A stretch of DNA of 64,000 nucleotides, from contig NZ_JACHBR010000002.1 in the NCBI RefSeq assembly GCF_014200435.1, positions 548,501 to 612,500 of the forward strand, written 5' to 3'. Position 1 is the first letter of the stretch. Every line of letters starts with the position of its first letter. The translations under genes and the position numbers were made by a program. Source of the stretch: Sphaerisporangium krabiense (GTDB taxonomy: Bacteria; Actinomycetota; Actinomycetes; Streptosporangiales; Streptosporangiaceae). The notes under the pieces are model-generated. The model saw only the letters and a program-made list of their open reading frames with translations. It made no database searches and was not told the origin of the DNA. This document shows positions 15,842 to 24,753 of the stretch, in pieces.

Positions 15842-16627
15842 ATGCTTGATGGCGCGGCCGTGAAGGCGTTCGTGGCGGACGGGTTCGTCCGGGTCGAGGG
15901 GGCGTTCTCGCGCGAGGTGGCGGGGGAGTGCCGGGAGATCATTTGGCGGGATCTGGGGGCCGATCCCGGGGATCCGGGTACGTGGCCGCGGACGGTGGCG
16001 GCGCGGGCGGGCTACGGGGACCCGCCGTTCCTGGCCGCGGGTGACACGCCGCGGCTGCGCGCCGCGTTCGACGGCCTCGTGGGGGAGGGGCGGTGGCTGC
16101 CGCGTGCCGATCTGGGGGGCTTCGTGATCCGCTTTCCCGGTGACGAGCCGGCCGTCGTCGACGGGTGGCACGTCGATGTGAGCTTTCCCGGGCGGGACTC
16201 GGGACCCCGCGACTACATGACCTGGCGGGCGAACGTCCGGTCCAGGGACCGCGCGCTGCTGATGTTCTTCCTGTTCTCCGACGTGGGGGAGGACGACGCG
16301 CCGACCCGCCTGCGCGCCGGCTCCCACCTGGACGTGGCGCGGGTGCTGGAGCCCGAGGGCGAGGACGGCCTGGACGCCAGGGAGCTGGCGCGGCGCGCGG
16401 AGGCGGCCAGCGGGCATCGGCCGATCGTCCACGCCATGGGCCGGGCGGGGGACGTCTACCTGTGCCACCCGTTCCTGGTGCACGCCGGCCGGCCGAACCG
16501 GGGGAGGCGGCCTCGTTTCCTGGGCCAGCCGAAGCTCGCCCCGGCCGTGCCGCTCCGGCTCGACCGGCCCGACGGGGCCTACTCTCCCGTCGAGGCCGCG
16601 ATCAGAATGGGCCTCGGACGCGACTGA
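15842..16627 (+). CDS. phytanoyl-CoA dioxygenase (PhyH) family protein
   Basis: Fe(II)/2-oxoglutarate-dependent oxygenase fold (261 aa). The iron ligands are seen in DGWHVDVSFPG (H-x-D) and HPFLVHAGRPN (distal His), with an Arg nearby for 2-oxoglutarate. ATG 15842 gives MLDGAAVKAFVADGFVRVEG, the standard beginning of this family; GTG 15818 is an in-frame alternative. No pathway partner is adjacent, so the substrate is unknown. Actinobacterial members act on amino acids, halogenated or lipid substrates. Confidence 0.85.
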   Translation: MLDGAAVKAFVADGFVRVEGAFSREVAGECREIIWRDLGADPGDPGTWPRTVAARAGYGDPPFLAAGDTPRLRAAFDGLVGEGRWLPRADLGGFVIRFPGDEPAVVDGWHVDVSFPGRDSGPRDYMTWRANVRSRDRALLMFFLFSDVGEDDAPTRLRAGSHLDVARVLEPEGEDGLDARELARRAEAASGHRPIVHAMGRAGDVYLCHPFLVHAGRPNRGRRPRFLGQPKLAPAVPLRLDRPDGAYSPVEAAIRMGLGRD

Positions 16628-16706
16628 CGCGGTTCCCGCCCGCACGCCGGGACTCCGGGAGTTCGTCAGAGCCGCCCCGATGGGCCGGCTCGACGTCGGA
16701 AGCACA

Positions 16707-16742
16707 CGCGTCGCCGCCCTCCCCGAGGAGGACGGCGACGCG
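16707..16742. terminator. bidirectional terminator hairpin
   Basis: Ten-bp outer stem CGCGTCGCCG / CGGCGACGCG enclosing a further CCTCC / GGAGG pairing, between a plus-strand and a minus-strand gene that converge. Confidence 0.5.
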
Positions 16743-16762
16743 CGACCTGGCGTCGCCGCGGG

Positions 16763-17062
16763 TCAGCGCTTGTTGACCCAGTAGCTCTGGAGCGATCCCG
16801 TCGCCGGGATGCGCGCCGTCGAGACCGAGCCCACGGGAACCCACGGCCCGGCGTTGGTGAGGACGCCGACCTGCGGGTTCGGGTGCCGGGCGACCAGGTA
16901 GACCTGGTGCTCTCCCGTGCCGCTCGTGCAGAGGCTGGAGACGTAACCGTCCGCCACCCAGGTGGTGCAGTCGTCAGGGAGCGCGTAGGCGGTGCCGCCC
17001 GGCAGGGCGACGGCGAGCAGCGCGGCGAAGGAGAGGGCAGCCGCCCACTTCCTGGATCTCAC
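16763..17062 (-). CDS. small secreted hypothetical protein
   Basis: 99 residues with a clear Sec signal peptide (basic MRSRK, hydrophobic core AALSFAALLAVALPGG, cleavage near AYA). The mature part of about 70 residues contains two Cys (DDCTTW and SSLCTSG) likely to pair, and beta-type sequence ending SYWVNKR. Not recognised. It is preceded 62 bp upstream by the palindrome TTAGGAAA-N-TTTCCTAA, which probably controls it. Confidence 0.7.
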   Translation of the reverse strand: MRSRKWAAALSFAALLAVALPGGTAYALPDDCTTWVADGYVSSLCTSGTGEHQVYLVARHPNPQVGVLTNAGPWVPVGSVSTARIPATGSLQSYWVNKR

Positions 17063-17123
17063 GTGTGCATTCCTCCGGTGGTGAAAGGGGGTGGAGGTAG
17101 AGCTGGTGGCGGCCGGCCGATTC

Positions 17124-17140
17124 TTAGGAAAGTTTCCTAA
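17124..17140. promoter_or_regulatory. perfect 17-bp palindrome upstream of secreted protein
   Basis: TTAGGAAA-G-TTTCCTAA in an AT-richer patch, 62 bp before the minus-strand secreted-protein start and 90 bp before the plus-strand small gene at 17230. Strong operator candidate; the binding protein is unknown. Confidence 0.6.
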
Positions 17141-17229
17141 CCGAAAGATACCTGCGGGTCGGAGCGCGTCAAGACCCCGTCCGTGGCGGCTTTGCCGTCT
17201 TTTGGGGTGCGGTTTCTTATCCTGCGGCC

Positions 17230-17415
17230 ATGGCGCGATGGGTGGGCGGCGGCGGGCACCTCGTGGAGGCGATCCGTCTGGACGGCCGGCCGCTGCTGCG
17301 CGTCAGCCAGTACGGCTACCTCGTCGCCTACTGCCGCTCGGTGGCCGAGCTGGCCGCGCACGTCGCGCTGGAGGACCTGGTCGAGGTGATCCCTCTGCGG
17401 GCCCGTGACCGGTGA
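17230..17415 (+). CDS. small conserved hypothetical protein
   Basis: 61 residues: an N-terminal part with GGGGHLVEAIRLDGRPLLRV, then QYGYLVAYCRSVAELAAHV and LEDLVEVI. It resembles short actinobacterial conserved hypothetical proteins with the pattern GYLVAYCxxVAELAxHV. No known function, no membrane segment, a single Cys. A weak ribosome site precedes the ATG. Confidence 0.55.
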   Translation: MARWVGGGGHLVEAIRLDGRPLLRVSQYGYLVAYCRSVAELAAHVALEDLVEVIPLRARDR

Positions 17416-17940
17416 CGAGCCGATCGGGCGTGCGGGGGCCCAACCGGGACCGCGGCTTTCCGGAACCGTTTCACCGTTCCACGTCGATCTCACCTGATGA
17501 GAATTCAAGGCCGCGCCCCGTGGTAATTGTCCGGCCCATTTCGCGCCGCTTTATCGTGCCGGTGCCCGCGCGTCGTGGATGCACGGCTGGATGTACTCCG
17601 GGAATTGATTTCCGGACGTTCTCGGTCGCCCGTTGAGATTCCGGTGGCCCTGTCTTCCGATGTCCTCGTCCGCGGGCCGGCGCGGTGGCCGTGGGCCTTG
17701 TGGATGCCCGGACACGCCGGGGGGTCCGGTCGCGTCCGGCGGGATGACGCCGAGAAATATGAATGATACTCATAATGCCTTCCGTGGGATGCGAAGAGGC
17801 GGCTCCTCACGCGAATGCGGGGCGTCCGTCGCGCCGAGTGATTACCCGGGCAAGCGTTATCGAAAATAGACGGCCGGGGGCTTGTTGGGTGATATTCCGC
17901 TGGCTAGTGTCCAGCGCGGGGACCGCGATTAGGGGGCGAC
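17416..17940. other. long non-coding stretch upstream of response regulator
   Basis: About 525 bp without a supportable gene and lower in GC than its surroundings. The only element I can name is a promoter candidate near its right end; otherwise nothing recognised. Short open frames here lack coding character. Confidence 0.5.
17882..17910 (+). promoter_or_regulatory. candidate promoter of response regulator
   Basis: TTGTTG (17882-17887), 17-bp spacer, TAGTGT (17905-17910), ending 30 bp before ATG 17941. Resembles a housekeeping sigma-70-type promoter. Confidence 0.4.
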
Positions 17941-18600
17941 ATGAATGTGCTTCTCGTCGAGGACGACCGTTGCCTGGCCGCCGCTTTCGCCGCCGGGCTG
18001 CGCAGGTACGGCTACGCCGTCGTTCACGCCTCCACCGGCAGGGAGGCCGGGCAGGCCACGGGGTACGACCTGGTCCTCCTGGACCTCGACCTGGCCGACG
18101 AGGACGGCCTCGCCCTCTGCCGGTCGATCCGGCGGTTCTGCGGCGTCCCGCTCATCCTGCTCTCCTCCAGGGGCGCCGAGCAGGACCGCGTCCTCGGGCT
18201 GCGCGCCGGCGCCGACGACTACCTGGTCAAGCCGTTCGGCATGGCCGCGCTGGAGGCGAGGATCCAGGCGGTCGTGTGCCGGCCCCGCGCCGCGGCGAAC
18301 GCCACCATCGTCGTCGACGACCTCACCCTCGACCTCGCCGCGCGCACCGTGCGGCGCGCCGGGCGCGCCATCGGTCTCACCCCCAAGGAGTTCGGCCTGC
18401 TCGCGCGCATCGCCGAGCGGCGGGGGAAGGTCGTCCAGCGCGAGCAGCTCCTGCTGGAGATCTGGCACGACACGGGCAGGGCCGCGGCGCGCACCCTCGA
18501 CGTCCACATCACCCACCTGCGCGCCAAGCTCGGCCGCCCGGCCATCCTGCAGACCGTGCGCGGCGTCGGCTACCGGCTGGGCACGGCGGGCGGCGGCTGA
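17941..18600 (+). CDS. response regulator, OmpR/PhoB family (orphan)
   Basis: Two-component transcription factor (219 aa). The receiver domain (residues 1-115) has the acidic pair D8/D9, phospho-acceptor D48 in LVLLDLDL, S75/S76 and K97 in YLVKPFG. The C-terminal winged helix (about 125-215) has GLTPKEFGLLARIAE, RTLDVHITHLRAKLG and QTVRGVGYRLG. No histidine kinase lies on either side, so its partner is elsewhere or it is an orphan. A long AT-richer region precedes it. Its last 31 bp overlap the 3' end of the converging ligase gene. Confidence 0.93.
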   Translation: MNVLLVEDDRCLAAAFAAGLRRYGYAVVHASTGREAGQATGYDLVLLDLDLADEDGLALCRSIRRFCGVPLILLSSRGAEQDRVLGLRAGADDYLVKPFGMAALEARIQAVVCRPRAAANATIVVDDLTLDLAARTVRRAGRAIGLTPKEFGLLARIAERRGKVVQREQLLLEIWHDTGRAAARTLDVHITHLRAKLGRPAILQTVRGVGYRLGTAGGG

Positions 18601-19616
18601 TCGGGCGGCCCGGCGGCGCCGCCGCCCGTCATGGGGGGCGGCCCGGGATCCTCGCGGGTGACCTGGCCGGGCGCGAGGTCGCCGCGCAGCCCGCGCCAGG
18701 AGGGGTGGCGCAGCCGGTGGTCGGGGGTCCACTCGGCGTACTGCACCTCGCCGACCAGCTCCGGGTCCACCCAGCGCGCCTCCCTGGCCTGCTCGCGCGG
18801 CACCTCGTCGGCGAAGGGAGAGGTGTCCCTCTCCAGCGGCCTGAGGACCTCCAGCAAATCGCGCAGCGTCTCCTCGGTGAACCCGGTGCCGACGTTGCCC
18901 GCGTACACCAGCCGCCCGCCGTCGTGCACGCCGAGCAGGAGCGAGCCGATCGTGGCGGCGCGGCGGCCCTTGCCGGGGGTCCAGCCGCCGATCACCACCT
19001 CCTGCGCGCGGAAGTTCTTGACCTTGGTCCAATCGGGCGAGCGCCTGCCGGGCCGGTAGGGGGAGCTCAGGCGCTTGGAGACGATGCCCTCCATGCCGAG
19101 CCGCCTGCTGAGGCCGAGGGCGTGCACGCCGTCGTCGTGGAACCAGGCGGGCACCTGCCAGCGCGCGCCCGCCGACACGACCTCCTCCAGCAGCGCCCTG
19201 CGCTCCACGTACGGCAGGCCGATCGCCGGATCGGCGCCGACGTGCAGCACGTCGAACAGCATGAACGTGACGGGCACGGTCGCGACGAGGTGGCGGACGC
19301 GCGCCGGGTCGCGCTGGTGCATCCGGGGCTGCAGCGCCGAGAAGCTCGGCCGGCCCGCCTCGTCGAAGGCGACGATCTCCCCGTCGAGGACGACGTCGCG
19401 GCGGCCGACCGCGCCCGCCAGCGGGTACAGCTCGGGGTAGGCGGTGGTGACGTTCCTGCCGTTGCGCGAGACGAGCCTGAGCGCGGCGTCCTCGACGTAC
19501 GCGAGGGCGCGCACGCCGTCCCACTTCATCTCGTGCCCCCACTGCTCGTCCACGGCGGGCGGGGGCAGCGGGCCGGGCTGGGCGAGCATCGGGGAGTACG
19601 TAGGAAGTCCCCCCAT
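18570..19616 (-). CDS. ATP-dependent DNA ligase, LigD ligase-domain type
   Basis: Seals DNA nicks using ATP, in the LigD/LigC group linked to bacterial non-homologous end joining (348 aa). The nucleotidyltransferase domain has the active lysine K31 in HEMKWDGVRA, DGEIVAFD, FMLFDVLHV, MEGIVSKR and WTKVKNF (motif V). The OB-fold domain follows (about 220-320) with GSLLLGVHDGGRLVYAGNVGTG-type sequence. ATG 19616 has AGGAAAA upstream; the frame runs further but into non-conserved sequence. There is no polymerase or nuclease domain and no Ku gene nearby. A second ligase and a separate polymerase occur elsewhere in the window. Confidence 0.9.
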   Translation of the reverse strand: MGGLPTYSPMLAQPGPLPPPAVDEQWGHEMKWDGVRALAYVEDAALRLVSRNGRNVTTAYPELYPLAGAVGRRDVVLDGEIVAFDEAGRPSFSALQPRMHQRDPARVRHLVATVPVTFMLFDVLHVGADPAIGLPYVERRALLEEVVSAGARWQVPAWFHDDGVHALGLSRRLGMEGIVSKRLSSPYRPGRRSPDWTKVKNFRAQEVVIGGWTPGKGRRAATIGSLLLGVHDGGRLVYAGNVGTGFTEETLRDLLEVLRPLERDTSPFADEVPREQAREARWVDPELVGEVQYAEWTPDHRLRHPSWRGLRGDLAPGQVTREDPGPPPMTGGGAAGPPDQPPPAVPSR

Positions 19617-19701
19617 GGGCGTTTTCCTACCCGTTGCACCGCTGCGTACGAACCCCCCGTGCCTCAAGAGGTGATCATGCGATGTCGGGATAATGGGCCT
19701 T

Positions 19702-20622
19702 ATGAAATTGAGGATCTTCACCGAACCCCAGCAGGGCGCCACCTACGAGGACCAGCTCCGCGTGGCCCAGGCGGCCGAACGGCTCGGGTTCGACGCCTTC
19801 TTCCGTTCCGACCACTACCTGAACATGGGCGGCGACCCCGGCCCGGGGCCGACAGACTCGTGGGTGACGCTCGGAGCCCTCGCCCGTGAGACCAGCACCA
19901 TCCGGCTCGGCACCCTCGTCACGGCGGGGACCTTCCGCCTGCCGGGCCCGCTCGCGATCAGCGTCGCCCAGGTGGACCAGATGAGCGGCGGCCGGGTGGA
20001 GTTCGGCTTCGGCACCGGCTGGTTCGACGCCGAGCACAAGGCGTACGGGATCCCGTTCCCGCCGCTCGGCGAGCGGTTCGCCCGCTTCGAGGAGCAGCTG
20101 GAGATCATCACGGGCCTGTGGACCACCGAGCCGGGCGCCACCTACTCGTTCGAGGGCGCCTACTACCGCCTGGTGGACTCCCCGGCGCTGCCCAAGCCCG
20201 CGCAGCGCCCCCGCCCGCCGGTGATCATCGGCGGCACCGGCGCCAAGCGCACCCCGCGCATCGCCGCCAGGTTCGCCGACGAGTACAACGTGCCGTTCAA
20301 CCCCGTCGACGACACCGCCGCCGCGTTCGGCCGGGTCCGCGACGCCGTCGAGGCGGCGGGCCGCGAGCCGATCGTGCTGTCGGCCGCGCAGGTCGTGTGC
20401 GTCGGCGCGGACGAGGCCGAGGTCGCCCGCAGGGCCGCCGCGATCGGCCGCGAGGTGCCCGAGCTGCGCCGCAACGGCCTCACCGGCACGCCGCAGGAGG
20501 TGCTCGACAAGCTCGGCACGTTCGCCAAGGCCGGGGCCGAACGGGTCTACCTGCAGGTCCTCGACCTGTCCGACCTGGACCACCTGGAGCTGATCGCCGC
20601 GGAGATCCTGCCGCACATCTGA
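19702..20622 (+). CDS. LLM class F420-dependent oxidoreductase
   Basis: Luciferase-like (bacterial luciferase fold) TIM-barrel oxidoreductase of the coenzyme F420 group (306 aa). It has LRIFTEPQQGATYEDQLRVA, FFRSDHYLNMG, the stretch IRLGTLVTAGTFRLPGPLA and GGRVEFGFGTGWFDAEHKAYG typical of this group, and VIIGGTGAKRTPRIAARFAD in the C-terminal part. Substrate unknown. ATG 19702 is favoured; ATG 19693 is three codons upstream. It is divergent from the ligase and 61 bp ahead of the RNA-repair genes, but its spacing gives no clear functional tie to them. Confidence 0.88.
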   Translation: MKLRIFTEPQQGATYEDQLRVAQAAERLGFDAFFRSDHYLNMGGDPGPGPTDSWVTLGALARETSTIRLGTLVTAGTFRLPGPLAISVAQVDQMSGGRVEFGFGTGWFDAEHKAYGIPFPPLGERFARFEEQLEIITGLWTTEPGATYSFEGAYYRLVDSPALPKPAQRPRPPVIIGGTGAKRTPRIAARFADEYNVPFNPVDDTAAAFGRVRDAVEAAGREPIVLSAAQVVCVGADEAEVARRAAAIGREVPELRRNGLTGTPQEVLDKLGTFAKAGAERVYLQVLDLSDLDHLELIAAEILPHI

Positions 20623-20683
20623 GCCGCGCGGGCCTCGGGAATCCGGTGGCCGGGGTGATCGAGATAGGGAAAAATCGGGCGAC

Positions 20684-22171
20684 GTGCTGCTCGCCATCTC
20701 GACGACCACGCGGCCGGCCACCGACCTCGGCTTCCTGCTGCACAAGCATCCCGACCGCGTGCAGGAGTTCGACCAGTCCTTCGGGGTCGCCCGCGTCTTC
20801 TACCCCGAGGCCACCGCCGACCGGTGCACCGCGGCGCTCATGCTCGACGTCGACGCGGTGCGCCTGGCCCGCTCGCGCGGCGCCGCGTCCTCGCCCGACT
20901 TCAGCCTCGGCCAGTACGTCAACGACCGGCCGTACGCGGCCTCGTCCATGCTCGCGGTGGCGCTCGCCGACGTCTTCAGGACCGCGCGCGCCGGCATCTG
21001 CAAGGCGCGGCCCGGTCTGGCCGCGGGCCCGATCGACCTGACGGTCACCGTGCCCGTGCTGCCCTGCCGGGGCGGCGCCGACCTGGCCGGCCTGCTGTTC
21101 GAGCCGCTGGGCTGGGGGGTCGAGGCCACGCCGATCCCTCTGGACGAGCGGTTCCCCGCCTGGGGCGACTCGCGCTACGTGCGCCTCGTCCTCACCGGCG
21201 CGGTCCGTCTGGCCGACGCGCTGAACCACCTGTACGTCCTGCTGCCGGTGCTGGACGACGCCAAGCACTACTGGATCGCCCCCGACGAGGTCGACAAGCT
21301 GATCCGCGCGGGGGAGGGCTGGCTGGCCTCCCACCCCGAGCGGGGGCGGATCACCCGCCGCTACCTCGGCCGCCGCAGCGGCCTTACGCACGCCGCGTTC
21401 GCCCGCCTGGCGGAGATCGGCGACGATGTCGAGGAGGACCTGGAGCCTCCAGTCGAGGAGGAGCCCGCGGCCGACACCGCCGAGCCGGCCGGGGAGCCCG
21501 CCGCCGATCCGGTGGAGGAGCCCGCCGCGGAGGCGGCAGAGGCCGCAGGGGAGGCTCCGGCACGGTCCGAGGCGCGCCCGCTCAACCTGCTGCGCGTCGA
21601 CGCCGTGCTCGCCGCGCTGGCCGAGACCGGGGCCGGCTCGGTCATCGACCTCGGATGCGGCTCGGGCCGGCTGGTCGGCGAGCTGCTCAAGAACCCCGCG
21701 CTGACGAGGGTCACCGGCGCCGACGTCTCGGCGCGGGCGCTGGCCCTGGCCGCGCGACGCCTGAGGCTCGACCGCATGCCCGAGGCGCGCCGCGGCCGCC
21801 TCACCCTCTTCCAGGGCGCGCTGACCTACACCGACGCCCGGTTCGCCGGGTACGACGCGGCGGTGCTGATGGAGGTCGTCGAGCACGTCGACCCGCCGCG
21901 CCTGCCCGCGCTCGAACGCGTCGTGTTCGGCGTGGCCCGGCCCCGCACGGTGATCGTGACGACGCCGAACCGCGAGTACAACGCGCGCTACGAGTTCCTC
22001 ACCGGCATGCGGCACCCCGACCACCGCTTCGAGTGGACCCGCGCGGAGTTCGCGGACTGGGCCGGGCGGGTCTGCGCCGAGCACGGCTACCGCGTGGCGT
22101 ACCGGCCGGTCGGCGAGGAGGACCCCGAGCTCGGCCCGCCGACCCAGATGGGAGTGTTCACCCGTGACTGA
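20684..22171 (+). CDS. hen1: 3'-terminal RNA ribose 2'-O-methyltransferase Hen1
   Basis: Methylates the 2'-OH at the 3' end of cleaved RNA so that the repaired junction resists renewed cutting (495 aa). The N-terminal Hen1-specific domain starts LLAISTTTRPATDLGFLLHK, with HPDRVQEFDQSFGVARVFYP. After an acidic/Ala linker (about residues 250-290) comes the methyltransferase: SAM site VIDLGCGSGRLVGELL, metal-binding EVVEHVD, TTPNREYN and a distal His in HPDHRFEW. The stop overlaps the pnkp start by 8 bases, so the two are translationally coupled, as in known bacterial Pnkp/Hen1 systems. Confidence 0.97.
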   Translation: MLLAISTTTRPATDLGFLLHKHPDRVQEFDQSFGVARVFYPEATADRCTAALMLDVDAVRLARSRGAASSPDFSLGQYVNDRPYAASSMLAVALADVFRTARAGICKARPGLAAGPIDLTVTVPVLPCRGGADLAGLLFEPLGWGVEATPIPLDERFPAWGDSRYVRLVLTGAVRLADALNHLYVLLPVLDDAKHYWIAPDEVDKLIRAGEGWLASHPERGRITRRYLGRRSGLTHAAFARLAEIGDDVEEDLEPPVEEEPAADTAEPAGEPAADPVEEPAAEAAEAAGEAPARSEARPLNLLRVDAVLAALAETGAGSVIDLGCGSGRLVGELLKNPALTRVTGADVSARALALAARRLRLDRMPEARRGRLTLFQGALTYTDARFAGYDAAVLMEVVEHVDPPRLPALERVVFGVARPRTVIVTTPNREYNARYEFLTGMRHPDHRFEWTRAEFADWAGRVCAEHGYRVAYRPVGEEDPELGPPTQMGVFTRD

Positions 22172-24746
22172 CCCCGTGGCAGAGTCATCGGACGTGCCCC
22201 TGGACGAGCGCGCGGCCGAGCCCGCGGAGGGCGTCAGGGAGGTCCAGGTGCCCGCGCTGTCGCTGGTCGTGCTGGTGGGCGTCTCGGGCAGCGGCAAGTC
22301 GACGTTCGCGCGCCGGCACTTCCTGCCCACCCAGGTCGTCTCCTCCGACTTCTGCCGGGGCCTGGTCGCCGACGACGAGAACGACCAGGCCGCGACGCCG
22401 GACGCCTTCGACGTCCTGAACTACATCGTCGCCACCCGCCTGCGCCGCGGCCTGCTCACCGTCGTGGACGCCACCAACGTCCAGTGGGAGGCGCGCAAGA
22501 AGCTGGTCGAGCTGGCCAGGAGCCACGACGTGCTCGCCGACGCGATCGTCCTCGACGTCCCCGAGGAGGTCGCCGTGGCACGCAACGCGCTGCGCCCCGA
22601 GCGGGACTTCGGCGCCCACGTCGTCGTCCGGCAGCGCAAGGACCTGCGCCGCTCGCTGCCGAGGATCTCCAAGGAGGGCTTCCGCCGCGTCCACGTGCTC
22701 AGGGGCGAGGCCATCGGCACGGCCACGGTCACCTACGAGAAGGCGTGGACCGACCGGCGCGAGCTGACCGGCCCGTTCGACATCGTCGGCGACGTCCACG
22801 GCTGCCGTGCCGAGCTGGAGACCCTGCTCACCACGCTCGGCTGGGAACTGCGCCGCGACGCGGCGGGCCGCCCGGTCGGCGCCTCCCACCCCGAGGGCAG
22901 GACGGCCCTGTTCGTCGGCGACCTCGTGGACAGGGGCCCCGACACGCCGGGCGTGCTGCGGCTGGTGATGGGCATGGTCGCCGCCGGGACGGCGCTGTGC
23001 GTGTCCGGCAACCACGAGCAGAAGCTGACCCGCGCGCTGGGCGGCCGCAAGGTGTCGATCACCCACGGTCTGGAGGTGTCCCTGGAGCAGCTCGCCGCGG
23101 AGCCGGAGGAGTTCCGCCGCGAGGCGATCGCGTTCATGGACGGGCTGATCAGCCACTACCAGCTCGACGGGGGCAGGCTCGTGATCGCCCACGCCGGGCT
23201 GAAGGAGGCCTACCACGGCCGCGCCTCGGGCCGGGTGCGCTCCTTCGCGCTGTACGGCGACACGACGGGGGAGACCGACGAGTACGGGCTGCCGGTCCGC
23301 TACCCCTGGGCCACGGACTACCGGGGCCGCGCGATGGTCGTGTACGGCCACACGCCGGTCCCCGAGCCGGAGTGGGTCAACAACACCCTGTGCGTGGACA
23401 CCGGGTGCGTGTTCGGGGGCAGGCTGACCGCGCTGCGCTACCCGAGCCGCGAGGTGGTCTCGGTGCCCGCCGAGCGGGTCTGGTACGAGCCCACCCGGCC
23501 GCTCGCCGTTCCCCTGCGGCGCGACCCCGGCGTGCTGGCGATCGGCGACGTCCAGGGCACCCGGTACGTCGAGACGCGCTACGGCGGCAAGGTCAAGATC
23601 CGCGAGGAGAACGCCGCCGCCGCGCTGGAGATCATGAGCAGGTTCGCCGTGGACCCGCGCTGGCTCGTCTACCTGCCGCCGACCATGGCCCCGCCGGAGA
23701 CGTCCCGGCTGGACGGGTACCTGGAGCACCCCGCCGAGGCGTTCGCCGAGTTCGCCGCCGCCGGGGTCGCCGAGGTCGTGTGCGAGGAGAAGCACATGGG
23801 CTCGCGGGCGGTCGCCGTGCTCGCGCGCACGCCCGAGGCCGCGGCGGCGCGCTTCGGCGTGACCGGCGGCGCCTGCGGGACCGTGCACACCCGCACCGGC
23901 CGTCCCTTCTTCGACGATCCCGGGCTGACCGGCGAGCTCGTCGCGGGGCTGCGGGCGGCGGTCTCCGACGCGGGACTGTGGGACCACCTCCGCACCGACT
24001 GGCTCGTGCTGGACTGCGAGCTGCTTCCGTGGTCGGCCAAGGCAGAGGGGCTGATCCGGGAGCAGTACGCCTCGGTCGGCGCGGCGGCGGGTGCGGCCCT
24101 GCCGGAGGCGGTACGGCTGCTGGAGGCGGCCGCGGCGCGCGGCCTGGAGGTGGCGGAGCCGCTCGGCCGGGCGCGGCGGCGCGCCGCCAACGCCGCGCTG
24201 TTCCGCGACGCCTACGCGCGGTACTGCGCGCCGGTGTCGGGCCTGGCGGGCATCCGGCTGGCGCCGTTCCAGATCCTGGCGGTGGAGGGACGGGCGACCG
24301 CGGCCGAGGAGCCGCACTCCTGGCACCTGGAGACCCTGGCCCGCCTGGACTCCCCGCTCATCGCCCCGACCCGGCACGTCTTCGTCTCCCTGGACGACGA
24401 GCGGTCCCGGGCCGCGGCGGCCGAGTGGTGGGAGGGGCTCACCTCGGCGGGCGGCGAGGGCATGGTCGTCAAGCCGGTCCACCCGGCCGCCGGGCGCGTC
24501 CAGCCGGGCGTCAAGGTGCGCGGGCGCGAGTACCTGCGGATCATCTACGGGCCCGACTACACCGAAGCCGTCGAGGCGCTGCGGGGCAGGTTCCTCGGCA
24601 AGAAACGGTCGCTGGCCCTGCGCGAGCACGCCCTGGGCCTGGAGGCGCTGGCGCGGCTGGCCGAGGGCGAGCCGCTGTGGCGGGTCCACGAGCCCGTTTT
24701 CGCGGTGCTGGCCCTGGAGTCCGAGCCGGTGGACCCGCGCCTGTGA
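22164..24746 (+). CDS. pnkp: polynucleotide kinase-phosphatase, bacterial Pnkp
   Basis: Three-domain RNA-repair enzyme (860 aa). The 5' kinase (about residues 30-190) has P-loop VGVSGSGKSTFARRHF. A metallophosphoesterase 2',3'-phosphatase (about 195-440) has GDVHGCRAELE, GDLVDRGPD, SGNHEQKL and VYGHTPVPEP. The C-terminal adenylyltransferase/ligase (about 480-860) has the K-x-x-G motif EEKHMGSRAV and ends with KVRGREYLRIIYGPDYTE. Together with Hen1 it heals and seals RNAs, notably tRNAs cut by ribotoxins. Length and order match the family. GTG 22164 is the only start that preserves coupling to hen1. Confidence 0.97.
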   Translation: MTDPVAESSDVPLDERAAEPAEGVREVQVPALSLVVLVGVSGSGKSTFARRHFLPTQVVSSDFCRGLVADDENDQAATPDAFDVLNYIVATRLRRGLLTVVDATNVQWEARKKLVELARSHDVLADAIVLDVPEEVAVARNALRPERDFGAHVVVRQRKDLRRSLPRISKEGFRRVHVLRGEAIGTATVTYEKAWTDRRELTGPFDIVGDVHGCRAELETLLTTLGWELRRDAAGRPVGASHPEGRTALFVGDLVDRGPDTPGVLRLVMGMVAAGTALCVSGNHEQKLTRALGGRKVSITHGLEVSLEQLAAEPEEFRREAIAFMDGLISHYQLDGGRLVIAHAGLKEAYHGRASGRVRSFALYGDTTGETDEYGLPVRYPWATDYRGRAMVVYGHTPVPEPEWVNNTLCVDTGCVFGGRLTALRYPSREVVSVPAERVWYEPTRPLAVPLRRDPGVLAIGDVQGTRYVETRYGGKVKIREENAAAALEIMSRFAVDPRWLVYLPPTMAPPETSRLDGYLEHPAEAFAEFAAAGVAEVVCEEKHMGSRAVAVLARTPEAAAARFGVTGGACGTVHTRTGRPFFDDPGLTGELVAGLRAAVSDAGLWDHLRTDWLVLDCELLPWSAKAEGLIREQYASVGAAAGAALPEAVRLLEAAAARGLEVAEPLGRARRRAANAALFRDAYARYCAPVSGLAGIRLAPFQILAVEGRATAAEEPHSWHLETLARLDSPLIAPTRHVFVSLDDERSRAAAAEWWEGLTSAGGEGMVVKPVHPAAGRVQPGVKVRGREYLRIIYGPDYTEAVEALRGRFLGKKRSLALREHALGLEALARLAEGEPLWRVHEPVFAVLALESEPVDPRL

Positions 24747-24753
24747 CGGCCGC

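Noticed and set aside
17527-17766. 79-codon plus frame in the gap before the response regulator
   Set aside because: No ribosome site, Arg/Pro-rich composition, and competing frames on both strands of similar quality.
22185-24689. Minus-strand open frame of 834 codons opposite pnkp
   Set aside because: Antisense shadow: no family resemblance and the plus-strand Pnkp is intact over the whole length.
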